Shown here: positions 43,871-55,143 of the stretch, in pieces | Layout: every line of letters starts with the position of its first letter | Position numbering within the stretch: the stretch's first letter is position 1 | From: Oikopleura dioica | Lineage: Eukaryota > Chordata > Appendicularia > Copelata > Oikopleuridae | Assembly (NCBI GenBank): GCA_907165135.1 | Contig: OU015567.1 | Location: forward strand, 6,391,001-6,455,000 | Direction of reading: 5' to 3' | DNA length: 64,000 nucleotides | The notes under the pieces: generated by a model | Databases searched by the model: none | What the model saw: the letters and a program-made list of their open reading frames with translations, nothing else | What the model was told of the DNA's origin: nothing | Position numbers and translations under genes: made by a program

Positions 43871-44703
43871 ATGATAAGAAAAAAGTACAGCAACAAGATT
43901 TGGCGATATTTGCCAAACTTTTGGCATTCGATGTCAGATGCTATAAAATTTGCAAAAGCACGGTGGAGGTTATTCAGTCACTGAATTTTTCATCGAATTA
44001 TTTGACTAAAAAGGCGCAAAAAAACTGGCAACTACATCAGTTCAAAGAGGGTCTCCTAAAAAAGAAATAAATGAAATGAGGATCAGTGCGATTTTATTTT
44101 CCGTAGTTAATTTTGTTGCAGGTAGGCTCTAAATCGGAGCATAACTTCTATTTGATTCAGTATTATCTTACAGTCTTGCTGATTTATGAGGACTGCAAGA
44201 GCGCTGTGAAAAAAGTAAGAAAGAGAGGGTTTAGGGCGGCTACGTTCGAAATTTCGAACGCTGTTCGAGATTTTTCGAACGCCGTTCGAAAAATTTCTGA
44301 AATTGCTTATAAAAATGAGCTCATATGCGCTCCGCGCCTGATTTGTAAGTAAACTCTCCCATAATGATGCCAACTTCCTTTACTAACACAATTTCAACGA
44401 TTTCAGCTCATATTTTGGCAATTTTTGGAAATTTCGAACGCCGTTCGAAAAATGGGCCCAAAAACCGATTTCGAACGTAGCCGCCCGCCACCCGAAAGAG
44501 ACTGTAAAAAAAGAAGGCCTTACCTCTTTGTAGGATTGACGAAAAAGTATGGATACAGCGGATTCGTCGCTGACAAGTGTTACAATATCATGGAAAAGAT
44601 GCTATCATCAAATGCTATTGAAATCACAGATTTCAACGACGACGATCACCACGACGCGGATCATCAACTTGAAGACCCATTTTACGACAGCAACATATTT
44701 TGA
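43871..44703 (+). CDS. possible small unknown gene with a MITE in its intron
   Basis: The most convincing exon (about 44537-44703) encodes LTKKYGYSGFVADKCYNIME and an acidic/His tail (NDDDHHDADHQLEDPFYDSN) ending IF-TGA. An upstream open stretch, 44120-44212, encodes SKSEHNFYLIQYYLTVLLIY, then EDCKSAVKK, followed by GTAAG. Possible starts are ATG 43871 or ATG 44076 (MRISAILFSVVNFVA, signal-peptide-like), but neither joins in frame with a normal intron. I do not recognise the protein. It could be a young or decaying gene. Confidence 0.35.
44227..44493. mobile_element. hAT-like MITE with 8-bp target duplication
   Basis: The ends GGGTTTAGGGCGGCTACGTT and the inverted AACGTAGCCGCCCGCCACCC match except for three bases near the tip. 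Identical GAAAGAGA repeats flank the element at 44219-44226 and 44494-44501. Internal palindromes TTCGAACGCCGTTCGAA are repeated on both sides. It is 267 bp long, has no coding frame, and lies just inside the GTAAG donor of the unknown gene's intron. Confidence 0.85.
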
Positions 44704-44844
44704 ACTATCAATTTTGCATATTTTATACATAAAGATGAAAGTTCCCGACTCTTGATTTTGTGATGGAAAATTTGTTTCAAAGATGTGTATTAATTAAGCA
44801 ACAGAATAGATATTAACAGATTTGAAGCAAGGTTTGAAAATGGT

Positions 44845-45800
44845 TCATGGTGAGCGATGGCATCCATCGGATCTTGAGTCTTCTTTTCTTTCCGCAACGG
44901 ATTCGATCTTGGGCTTCTCAGCGTCGGAACCGATTTGACCCTTGTTTTCCGAAGCTAAAAGAGGGATTGTGCTGCCGATGGCGACTGATCCGATCATCGA
45001 GCTGGAACTTCGTTGCTTGGTTTTGTCTTGCTTTTGACTGCGTAGTCGTTTGAACTTTAACTCGCGCTTGTTGCTGAAAAAAGAAATGACTACCGAGAAG
45101 GCCAACATGGATTAGCTCTGTCAGCTGGAGAATTATCTCTACCGCGCGTAATGGCTAAAGCTAGCGATTTTCTATCTATTTTCTGCTAAAGAAGTAATAC
45201 GAAGTAATTCTCTTCCATGATTTCCAAATGACTTACTATTGTCTATTCAAGTACAGCATCGCTCCACCAACACTTGCAACGAACACAGCAACTCCAGCGA
45301 TAATGATATTTGAAGCCGCTTCGAGGTTTTGAGCGCACTGAACCTCAGCGGGCCGTTCCTCAAGCTCGTCTTCGTTTTCTTCGAGGAGTAATTCGACTTC
45401 CTCGGACATTTGGTCGCCTGTGATTCGTGTCATGCCTCTTAGATCAACTTCTGAGAGCGGGATTTCGACTGCAACGGGTTGGATGCGATTGCCGCATTTG
45501 TCCTTTTGAACCCTTAATTTTCAGTAAATGGCTGAAGAAAAAAGTGGTTACTTACGTAAACATTCCACCAATGTGCAGGAATGGAGTACAGCAGCCTTGC
45601 ATGTTGAGCAACTGTAGGCACTGCTTGTGGCTTACTTTCTCCACTTGAACCATGTAGTAGCACTAGAAAATCACTATGAAAAAGGACATTCAAAAAGGAG
45701 ATCTTACATTTTGGCAAAGCTTTTTCGAGCAAGGATTCTTTTTCATCGGCGTAGCGGTGACGGAAGATTGAAGCGCAATCAGTAAGAGTAATCTCGTCAT
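44845..45800 (-). CDS. unknown type I membrane protein, cysteine-rich ectodomain
   Basis: Starts at ATG 45800. MTRLLLLIALQSSVTATP is a clear signal peptide. It is followed by a small Cys-rich region (CSKKLCQN joined across an intron to CYYMVQVEKVSHKQCL, then MQGCCTPFLHIGGMF and KDKCGNRIQPVAVEI). Then come an acidic stalk (EEVELLLEENEDELEERPAE), one transmembrane span (IIIAGVAVFVASVGGAMLYL) and a basic cytoplasmic tail (KRELKFKRLRSQKQDKTKQR) ending CHRSP. All joins are in frame with GT-AG introns. The layout is that of a small cell-surface receptor or adhesion protein, but I recognise no family. Confidence 0.7.
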
Positions 45801-46824
45801 TTTTCGATTTTTTTTTGTTGTTGATTTAAAAATATATTCGTGTCTCTCGATCACAGGTAAATGATAATTAGCTCTGTCTTAGATAGTCGATGATTTTATA
45901 CAAGAGACCCTGACAGCGCAGGGTGGCGCTGTAGCAAAATACCCTCGCGCTCGAGTATGGAGAAGGATAAGCCAAAGCAGGTAACGAATGAGTTTCATAG
46001 AAAGTGAAGGATCATGCGTTTTTTATCAAGAGTTAAGCAACTAAATAATCAATACTCAAATGTAATGTAAATGTGTGGTTCGAATAAGACAGAACCAAAA
46101 CTACTTCTGCAAAATAAGAAATTCTTATGATAAACATCACCATTACCATAATGAAAACCATCAAGATTCTTGAGACTCAATACTTGGTCGGAGAAAGATT
46201 CTTCCTTCCAAGCAAGATATTCGAGAATCGAGAACATTAGCTGAGAATTTTGATTTATGCCCGGATGTCAAGAAAAATGTTTATGTTGACATCAAAATTT
46301 CAATATCCAGCCTTGGTAAAGCATTTAGTATCAAAATTTCGAATGGTAGACGATGTCTAAAGCTTTCCATATTTGATGTAGACATTTCATGAGATTCCTC
46401 TTCAAGAAACTCGAATTTCCAGCGCGGGGGCTTATGCTTTTATCATGGCACGATTATTTCGAAGAATCTTTCTAGCTTTGCTCAACAGGATGTTCTATAT
46501 TATCATTCTTTCAAAATCGACTGAATATGCATAGAATCCTGATTCTGCTAAATGCATCCTGCTTATGAAAGTAATCTGCAAGGAATAAAAAGTCAATTTT
46601 AGACATTGTGAAAGATTTACATTTGCCTAAAATTCGATATTGGAACAACTTTTCTTATAAATATATTTTCCTGCCGTTGACAGTAGTGATGTTCCACAGG
46701 GCCCGAAAGAAATTTGTAAAGATTGAACTTCTCGGAATAAATTAAATTTGACCTATTAGAGTGACATACAGAAAGTGATATCAAACGGCGCACATCAGAC
46801 TTTTTTCGTTGATTATTTTGTTTC
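45801..46824. other. 1-kb spacer between SUCLG1 and the type I membrane protein
   Basis: AT-rich region between two - strand genes. A short + strand ATG (MEKDKPKQ at 45957) followed by GTAACG looks like an isolated first exon, but I find no partner exon. No RNA gene or repeat is evident. Confidence 0.35.
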
Positions 46825-48161
46825 TTAGTTGTAGTACTCGGACCAGGCTCGGACCATGCATCTGCCCATCTGAGCGGGCGAGTTGGTGGTGACGACTCCA
46901 ACGTCGTCGAGAGCCTGAAAGAGAATTTATTTACGTTTTTTACATGCGGAGCTGACGCGCCGGGGAAATGTTAATCCCTACGTAGAAGTTTGACTTTCCG
47001 ACGCGCTAACGTTAAGTATTTTCTACAGAATCCAGCATATTCCAAACTACAAAGAACAGAGCGGTCATAAAAATGGCATGTTAACCTATTGATGGTGTGG
47101 GAAAGCAACGCCAGAGCATCAAAATAACTGTCTCAGAGTAATTGAGAAACTTACAGCGAATTTAGCTTCGGCAGTTCCTTTGCCGCCAGAGATGATAGCA
47201 CCGGCGTGACCCATTCGTCGTCCGGGAGGAGCAGTAGAACCAGCGATAAATGCAACGACGGGCTTGGGGTTGGCCTGAAAGCGAATTTTGAATAAAAGAA
47301 TTACGTTGCTGATGAAACCTGGCTGAAGTTGTGCTCTCGGAGGTATTCAGCAGCCTGCTCTTCGGCATCACCACCGATTTCACCGATCATCATGATACCC
47401 TTGGTCTCTGGGTCGTTGAGGAAGACTTCGAGGCAATCGATGAAGTTGGTGCCGTTGAATGGATCACCACCGATACCAATGCAGAGGGTCTGGCCGAATC
47501 CAGTCTCGGTAGTTTGGTGCACAGCTTCGTAAGTGAGTGTGCCGGATCGAGAGACGATACCAATCTTTCCTCGCTGATGGATGTGACCGGGCATGATACC
47601 GATCTTGCACTGCTCGGGGGAGATGATGCCGGGGCAGTTGGGACCGATAAGTCGGGTCTTGTCCTGCTGGATCAGGGCAGATTTGACGCGGACCATGTCC
47701 TGGGCGGGGATACCTTCAGTGATGCAGACGGCAAGAGGAATTTCGGCTTCGATGGCATCAAGGATGGCGTTGGCGGCGAACTTGGGAGGGACGTAGATGA
47801 CGGTAGCGTCGGCACCAGTTCCCTTCAATCGTTAGATGATAAATATTCAACAGATGTTAATCATACCTTTCTTGCGTCAGCGACGGAGTTGAAAACAGGA
47901 ACGCCAAGGTGCTCCTGGCCACCTTTGCCGGGAGTGACACCACCGACGACCTGTGTACCGTAAGCAATGGCCTGCTCGGAGTGATAAGTACCCTGCTTGC
48001 CGGTGAAGCCTTGAACGATCACCTTAAATATATCGATGAAATAATGACGATTACAGAAATAAAACCTTAGTGTTGGCGCCAATTTTCAAGTTTGGTCGAG
48101 TAGCATCGTAGACCAACGATCGGGAGACCTGTCGGGCGACGTTCTGGGCGATCAACTTCAT
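46825..48161 (-). CDS. SUCLG1: succinyl-CoA ligase alpha subunit
   Basis: Starts at ATG 48161 ([20 protein letters not shown]), a mitochondrial-type leader one base after TTTTTCAG. The CoA-binding part has [38 protein letters not shown] and [15 protein letters not shown]. The ligase part has [46 protein letters not shown] and [18 protein letters not shown]. The phosphorylated-His segment is [20 protein letters not shown]. It ends VRAWSEYYN at TAA 46825-46827. The enzyme makes succinate and ATP or GTP in the TCA cycle with a beta subunit not in this window. The extreme C-terminus differs from mammals. Confidence 0.96.
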
Positions 48162-48619
48162 CCTGAAAAAGCTTTTTTAATTGCAAATAATGGTATTTTC
48201 AGATATGTTCGGGAATGCATTCGAGTATTATATATTTTAACAATCGTTTCATAGGCAGAAAGGCTCGATCAAAGTCAGTAAGGTTTAATCAGATGGACTT
48301 CATCGATTTGTCCTGTCTGAAGATCATCTCCTGATTAGTACAGGTAGAGAGATTCACAGGTATATATGCTGCTAATGAAAGAAACTAAGCACAATCAATA
48401 AGCGAGTATAACCGCTAAACGAAGAAGAACTGAAATTTTCAAAGGGAAAATATTCTAGATTTTGATATCAAGGAGGAGAAATAAAGTAAAGGTCAATATT
48501 CTTCAAGATTTATAGACCTTTGAACTTGTCAAGTATTCAACAGGGGCAGTGTGGAATGGTCAGGAAGGCATTAGTTTTGAGAAGATTCAGGTTGACACAA
48601 TGTTAATTACGATCTTCGT
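48162..48619. other. spacer between LIN54 and SUCLG1
   Basis: About 460 bp between two co-oriented genes. It is AT-rich and should contain the SUCLG1 promoter and the LIN54 3' UTR. No coding frame or repeat is supported. Confidence 0.4.
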
Positions 48620-50445
48620 TCATGAATTGAGCGTTTTCCGACTGGATTCGCGCTGCTGATTTATCGTGTGACTGATGATGTCTTTCAGCGTTCGGCCAAA
48701 TTGTGCGAGAACAGCTCTTTCCGCGGCAACAGGATCATCCTAGAACATTTGCTGTTACAAAACACACGAAGGAAATTTATCTCAAATGGACCAGAGAGAT
48801 CTGACATGGATGAAGGATTACTCCAACTTTTCCGAACATTCTCGTAACACATTTTTTGGAATAACGTACGGTACATGAAGTATGATACGTACCGGCTTAG
48901 ACCGAGCTGACGCAATCAAGCAGTTAGCAGCAGCGGAAACAACAGCTGGACTGAGAGTCGTTTGCAGAATCCTTGAGACGCCCAGCTTTTGGCGCTTGGC
49001 ACCAGGAGGTCCGAGATCATTGAAAATGCTTAAAAATTATTCAAACCCAATTATATAAAGAGTTCTAGAATATCCACAAAATAGCCGGATAAATGGCTTT
49101 CCAATTATTAAATCAATAAATTAAATTTCAATAATTTTCAAATATGATCGAGATGATTTTCTTGTTTACAATAAGCTGTAGGTGCAAAATTCTTCCGGTG
49201 TGGTATTCTCTGACTCACAAAGTAATGATCTTTGACCTTAAACAAATTGAACTTACTCATGGTCGTCTCGATTTTTGCATCCAACACAATTACAAATGTC
49301 ATTGCATGGCACTCCCGCCTGATAACACTCGCAGTACTTTTTCAAGCAGCCAGAGCGTTTACAGTTGCACCCGCGCAGGTGCTTCCCTTTGTTGTTTACT
49401 TGTTTCCCGCTTTTGGCGACTTTGGGCTAGAAGAAATAAAAATCGATGAAAACCAGTTCTGAAAATGGAAAATTCTAACCTTGAAGGCGTCTTCGTTGCG
49501 ATCAAGTGCTGATTTTATCGCTTTTTGGCGGAGATCGTTGTATTGTTCCTAGATTTCAAACTGAAAAGAAACAGCAAACTGCTGTACCTGATTATGACAC
49601 ATTGTACAGGCACAGTAAGAGTGGCAGTATTCTCCTCTTCGAAAACATTCGCAATAGAGCTTCAGGCACTTTGATTTTGAGCAAGAACAACCCTTGTTAT
49701 TTCCAGAGACGGTAGCGTTGGGGTTGCTCCGGTTGAGAAGGTTTTCGGTGATCATGTGTTCCGTGACAGTCGCGGAGACGGGCATTGGAGATGGAAGGAC
49801 GTAAGGATGACTTGCTGGAGCTAGGTTGAATGAGCTTGACGTTCCCTCGTTTCGGCCGCGGAACTAGAAAAGACACTCAGACCGATTAATTCTCTGAGTA
49901 CGTTACCTCGTCACTCATTGTGCTTTCAAGTTTCACGGACTGAACTTGCTGCGGTCTTGCTGATTGAATCAGAGTTGGCTAAAAAAACTCTTAGCTCGTA
50001 TAAGGGGTAAGCGAAAGTACCGATTGCTGGCTTGGAGCATTTTTCTGAATGTAGGTGATTTGGCCATTTGAGTTCGTAACTGGCTGGAGAAAGACGACGC
50101 GTTGATTTTGAGGAGCTTGAATCACCTGTTGCCCGCTTACGTTCACGACTTTTAAGGGAGAATTAATGAGGAGATCGGGGTTAGATGAAAATACCTTGTT
50201 GGCTCGGAATTACGACTCGCGTTTTCGCCTTTGCTGGCCGGATTGTTCTAGGACTGAAAGGCGTAAGATTAAATTTGCGCATGTATTATTTTCTTATTAA
50301 ACCTTTTGGTTGGGACATGGAATTGAATTTGGCCCGGCTGAATGGGCCTATTCTGACCCTGCGCTGGAGCGATCGGCCTGATCTGGATGTAATTTGTTTT
50401 CGGTGCATTTTGCGGCAGATTTTGCCTTGGCTGATTTGGATCCAT
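48620..50445 (-). CDS. LIN54: LIN54-like tesmin/CXC DNA-binding protein
   Basis: Starts at ATG 50445 ([20 protein letters not shown]). A Gln/Pro/Asn-rich N-terminus leads to two CXC repeats. The first is [20 protein letters not shown], then [14 protein letters not shown]. The second is [20 protein letters not shown], then [12 protein letters not shown]. The linker ([20 protein letters not shown]) and the C-terminal helical part ([13 protein letters not shown], then [16 protein letters not shown]) match LIN54. LIN54 is the CHR-binding subunit of the MuvB core in DREAM, controlling cell-cycle genes. The Tyr in each KxYCEC motif that contacts DNA is present. A three-codon upstream ORF overlaps the start codon. 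Confidence 0.93.
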
Positions 50446-50884
50446 TACAATTTCATTCCTGAAAAAATTGACTTCGATGACTTTTTTTATAACATTTTAT
50501 TGTGATCGAGCTACTAGCATTCAATTGTATCCGTGTAATTGTTTAAATGTTTCCAGTAATTGATCTGCACTTGATCTGCACTATTTAGATGTTTGGTGAA
50601 GCTTTTTTGAAATGAAAGAAAAGGTAATTGAGAGATAAAGAAAAGTTATCGTAAATCAAGTGAAAAGAAATTTCAAATCAGAGAGTATTTGGAACAAGGT
50701 TAAATTGAAGCATTGTTTTATTCGGGCAGAGGAGTCGAAAGAGGGACGAAATCAAGTACTTTCGGTGAAACAAAGGAAATGAGCGTAAACGCTTGAATTT
50801 TTTAGATTTTTTTTTTCGTTCTTATTAGTGAAGGTAATTTCGTGGCTTTTAGGGGTTTTAATATGATTATTATCATTTTGATTT
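50446..50884. other. spacer between LIN54 5' end and LAMP 3' end
   Basis: About 440 bp, AT-rich. On the sense (-) strand a TTTTTTTCAG acceptor precedes the LIN54 start by a few bases. No other gene is visible. Confidence 0.4.
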
Positions 50885-51917
50885 CTACATTGGATTGTAT
50901 CCACTGTATGTTTTTCGTCTTCCAATAATGTAAGCGACACAAATAGCGAGAACCAAACCAGCGAGAGCAGTAGCAACAATGATCGGCACTAGAAATCATT
51001 ATCTATCGGCCAATTCAAATTCATTATCATACCAAGAAGCGACTCTTCAATATCAGCAGCGCAACTGATTGCCTTTGAAAAGTGTGTAGCGTTTTCAATC
51101 GGGTAGTTAGCCAAGGCGACTTCAACCCACAAGTCGGACATTGTAATGCTAGCCGTCGAATTCCTTAGTTGAAATGTAAAGGGAGTTGAGTTTTCGAAGA
51201 CTTACTGTTGTTCTTCTACAGTCAAGTTGGAAGTGAAGCCAGTAATGCAAGAGTATGCGATTCCTCCGTAGATCCACTCCGCTTTGAGATCTTCAGTGAC
51301 CAGTCGAACATCATCCGCTAGAATAAAAACTAGAATCTCTTATTCTATCTCTATCTTACCATCAACAGCTGTGATAGAGTCAATCTTCCATTTAGTTTCA
51401 TTTCCAAGGCCAGTGACATTGTAGCTGAGCGCGAAGTTGAGCTGAACATCATCGCTAAAAACGAGAATTAAAGCTGACCGCTTCATAATGGTCTTTACTT
51501 GTAATTGACAACAAGAGCGCCGGCTTGCGTTCCGTCAAAGCCAAGGCATGATGATTCAGAGGTGATGACTTCTGTTTCGTTTGATCGAATAGTATCTTAG
51601 GATTTAATAAAAAGGAAGGTGGAAAGGAAAAGAACTTACAGTTGTTTGTTTGAGTTTGAACTTCTGCGACGAACTGCATCATGATGCAAGGCTGGTCAGC
51701 CTCGTCGTAAAGGACTTTGATCTCTAAATGAAGGGATTAACAAGATTGGGGGTAGCGCTGTCTTGCCTGATGGAACAACCGGTTTCGGCGTTGGCTCAAT
51801 TGTTGTCGGCACTTGTTCTGGAGTTGTTGGATCAGGAACGGGCGTCGTGGGAGCCGGCTCCGGAGTCGTATCATTTTGACCAAACGCGAGAGCGACAAAG
51901 ACTGATAAGAGCTTCAT
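50885..51917 (-). CDS. LAMP: LAMP-like lysosome-associated membrane protein
   Basis: Starts at ATG 51917 (MKLLSVFVALAFGQNDTTPE), a signal peptide followed by a Pro/Thr-rich hinge (residues about 18-50). The luminal domain has N-glycosylation sites and paired cysteines (CIMMQFVAEVQTQTNN, SCLGFDGTQAGALVVNYK, CITGFTSNLTVEE, ISCAADIEESL). The transmembrane span is LVPIIVATALAGLVLAICVA, followed by the tail YIIGRRKTYSGYNPM. The tail's GYxxM matches the GYxx-hydrophobic lysosomal sorting signal of LAMPs. It has a single luminal domain rather than two. Another ATG at 51938 would add MAFYRSK; the shorter start gives the better signal peptide. PPIE ends 117 bp upstream. Confidence 0.88.
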
Positions 51918-52034
51918 CTTTGATCTATAAAATGCCATTTATTTTCTCCTAATGATCTTACATTCAATGAGAAAGTAAGAGTTTAGGGCAGTGGAGAACA
52001 GAGAGCACAAGATAATCAAATGAACTATTTTTTT

Positions 52035-53379
52035 CTAAAATACGCCGGCTTTTCTTTCTTCTTCGCGGACTTGACGCAGTTCCCCGCATTCCACAATTTT
52101 GACCTAAAAACGCTCAATTTCTAAAATCAAGGAAGAGAACAATTTTACCGTCTTTTTGACCACGCCACTTTTGGCACCGCAAGCTTCCATTTGACGCAAG
52201 CAGTCCAGTCCTTTGATTAGTTTTCCGAAAACGACGTGTTTTCCGTCTAACCAGTCCGTCTGAATAAATGATATTAATCAAAATCTCAGACAGAGATTAT
52301 TCTTTTAATCATGCCTTGCCGAACACGGAGACACACGTAAATAATCTCTTACCTTTTCCGTACAAATAAAGAACTGCGACCCGTTCGTATTCGGACCACA
52401 GTTCGCCATCGACAGTATTCCCGGTCCGTCGTGCTTCAGGACAAAATTTTCGTCATCGAATTTTTTTCCGTAAATTGATTTTCCACCCGTTCCATCTCCA
52501 TGCTGAAAATCGCCTCCTTGACACATGAATCCAGGAATAATTCGATGAAAGCTCGAGTTTTTGTAGCCGAAACCTTTTTCGCCTGTGATGAGTTTTCTTG
52601 TGAAAAAGAATTAGCTCAGGTGTAGAGAACTAAAAGTTTGCCAACCTGAAGTTTTCAGTCGTTCTGGGAACTGTATCCTGCCGGAGCTCAAACTCCATTC
52701 GCCCGGCAAATTGGCCGCCAATAGTGATGTCGAAGTAAACTCGCGGATTAGCCTCGTTGGTCATTCCACTCTTTGTCTTATCTGAAATATAAAGGATCAG
52801 CCCCGACCGTAGCTGAATGAATCTTGCATATTTTGATAGCTATCCGTTCTTAGGAAATGAGAAGCTGTGACTGTAACTGTAACTCACCAATGGTTGCTGT
52901 TTTGCCAGTATGCTCGACGGATACATCGCCCAACGGACCAGTTCGCTCATCTTCCAGCGTTTTACCTGCGTATTTCGCGAGCCACGAATCATCCGCCCAA
53001 ACCGGTCTCGAATAGTGACCATCTTTCATCTACACACATTTCGTGTATTTTATCCTTAGGACTAGAATCTAACCTTGATTGGTCGCGCAATATTGACCTT
53101 TAGCGTCCTTCCAAAAAGCTCAGCATCGTCCATGTTGTCCATGGCCGAAGCAGCGTCGCCGACTTCTTTGTATTCAACAAAAGCGAAGCCTCTGTGAGCT
53201 TCAGTCTCAAAATCCAGTGGCACTGTGATATCTTAAAACATCATCATCAGACACAATTCAAGCTCATATTTCCTACCTATGATATCACCAAAAGGAATGA
53301 AGGCCGCGTGGACCATCTTTTCGTCCACCTCTTCGGCCAAGCCACCCACATAAAGCAATTTCTTATTTGTCGTAGCCAT
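52035..53379 (-). CDS. PPIE: peptidyl-prolyl isomerase E (RRM plus cyclophilin)
   Basis: Starts at ATG 53379 ([20 protein letters not shown]). The N-terminal RRM has LYVGGL (RNP2) and [11 protein letters not shown] (RNP1). A linker has [20 protein letters not shown]. The cyclophilin domain has [60 protein letters not shown] and [18 protein letters not shown], with the catalytic Arg in FHRIIP. It ends ERKAGVF. PPIE is a spliceosomal cyclophilin of activated complexes. All blocks match in order and length. Confidence 0.96.
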
Positions 53380-53572
53380 CTATTTATGATCTTAAATCGA
53401 TAAAATTTGAATTTTTGACGGCTCTAGTCATTTGTAATTGAAATGTGTGACGAGCGCAAGATGTGGGAACAGTTACAGTTATTTTTAACATTCTGGTAGT
53501 ATTTCATACTCAATTCCTTTCGGAAAAACGTTCGTTCGATTCAAATTGAGAAGATGAGATCGAAATTCTCAA

Positions 53573-54548
53573 TTACGCCACCATTGAGTCGATGAGAGCG
53601 TGTCTCATGTCGCCAGTAACCTTGTCGGGCTGCTGATCGTTGAGACGGAAAATGGACTCTATCACCGAGATTTCCGTTGCAGTCGTGTCTTGCCCGACGA
53701 AGGAGACCCAATCATTTACAACCATTCCGCCTAAAAACACAAAAATTTATTCCATTAGCAACAACAAGAAGTCTGACAGCCAAGAAGTCTAACAGCAATG
53801 AAGTCTGAGAGAGCTACGTACCTCCGATAACATCGGATCCTCTGTTGACCGTTCCAGCCACAAGGGGCACCTGCAACAAGCTCGCTAATTCATCCTGATC
53901 CTCTGGCGTTGTTTTCGGGTGCACAAGGCCGCCCTTGTTTGTAAACTGACAATACGTCCCAACCAAAACCTGATCTGCAACTGTTTGCCTAAATAAGAGA
54001 AATGAATAATATTATTCAAATTTCGCGTGGAGCAGCTGGCGCACCTAAAAACTTCGACATTGAGCGTGTCGGCGATGATTTCTTCCGTTTCCCGATCAAT
54101 ATCTGGGTGGACGAGGGCGACGTAGTCATTGCAAGCGATAACGTTTCCAAGAGCTGATAAGCGTTCTTCTATCCGCATGACTCTGACACCGTCGGGGAGC
54201 GAGTTACGGATGTGCTGGAAGAGAAAACGTTTATGTAGGGCCCGATGTAGGTTACAATACCTGAAGCTCCTGATCTGTTGTGTTCTGAGGGCAGAGGACG
54301 CCGTTTTTGTTTCCAGCAGTCAATCGGCCGATAATTCTGCATCCAGCAATTGATGTGTGCACAACGGGAATAACGTCCGTTAATTCAGACTCAAAAACGC
54401 TACAAAACTATTTCCGCATCTTCATAAAAAAGATTAAATACCTGTAAAAGTTCTCGTTGGCTCCAATGCCGACAAGGGCGTACTTGTTTGTAAGTTTAGC
54501 AAAGACGCCAACTTCGTTCGAGTTCTCAAAGTTAGTACGAAGAGCCAT
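53573..54548 (-). CDS. EIF6: eukaryotic translation initiation factor 6
   Basis: ATG 54548 lies one base after CTTATCATTCAG. The protein begins [20 protein letters not shown] and continues [20 protein letters not shown] and [17 protein letters not shown]-type sequence ([20 protein letters not shown]). Later blocks are [52 protein letters not shown] and [20 protein letters not shown]. It ends HALIDSMVA. This is the five-fold pseudosymmetric eIF6 that keeps 60S subunits from joining 40S and acts in 60S biogenesis. Size is about 245 aa, as usual. The 3' neighbour PPIE starts 193 bp downstream. Confidence 0.97.
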
Positions 54549-55143
54549 TCTGAATGATAAGAGTTATTAATGCATTTGGTACCGAAAGGGACTTTTATCA
54601 AGAATTTTTTTGTAGCCAGCTGAAAAAGTGGCAGTGAACCTGTCAACTAGGGCCGAGTCATCAGTGGTCAGTTCGTGGTGGTAAGAAAAGCGATACAAAA
54701 CATGTACAAAACTTGTAAATGTAAATGCAAATAAGGGTCGAATAGTGTAAATTTGTACAGATAAATGGAGGATGCGTTAATTTAGATAAATCAGGTTAAT
54801 TTACAGATGCACGGTAGGAATAAAACAATCGGAAAAGACGTATCAATGAGTAATTTTTGACTGTCAAGGAATATAAAAAGGAATTTTAATTGAATTGAAG
54901 AGAGAGAGCCCAAAAATACAAACTGATAGTCACTAGTTGGCCGGTAAACGAGGTTATAAAAGAGATCTAATGTAATAAGTGAATACTGGATATTTTATAA
55001 CAGAAGATAAAGGATAGAAACTTGGTATTGAACAATTATTATATAATAATAGTAATAATAAAATAATGAACAAATTGGAGCACATTTTAAGACAAAACTT
55101 GAAGTTGCGAATCATAAAAATGAGAGGGGTTAACTCAAAATGT
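54549..55143. other. spacer upstream of eIF6
   Basis: About 600 bp, AT-rich, between the stop of the basic nuclear protein and the eIF6 start, both on the - strand. Contains ATAATAATAGTAATAATAAA-type low complexity near 55040-55065. No gene is supported. Confidence 0.4.

Noticed and set aside
45957-45985. Short + strand exon MEKDKPKQ followed by GTAACG
   Set aside because: No following exon on the + strand keeps a frame, so there is no supportable gene.
46049-46237. A 62-codon - strand ORF downstream of SUCLG1
   Set aside because: AT-rich sequence, no motif and no splice partner; probably part of a 3' UTR.
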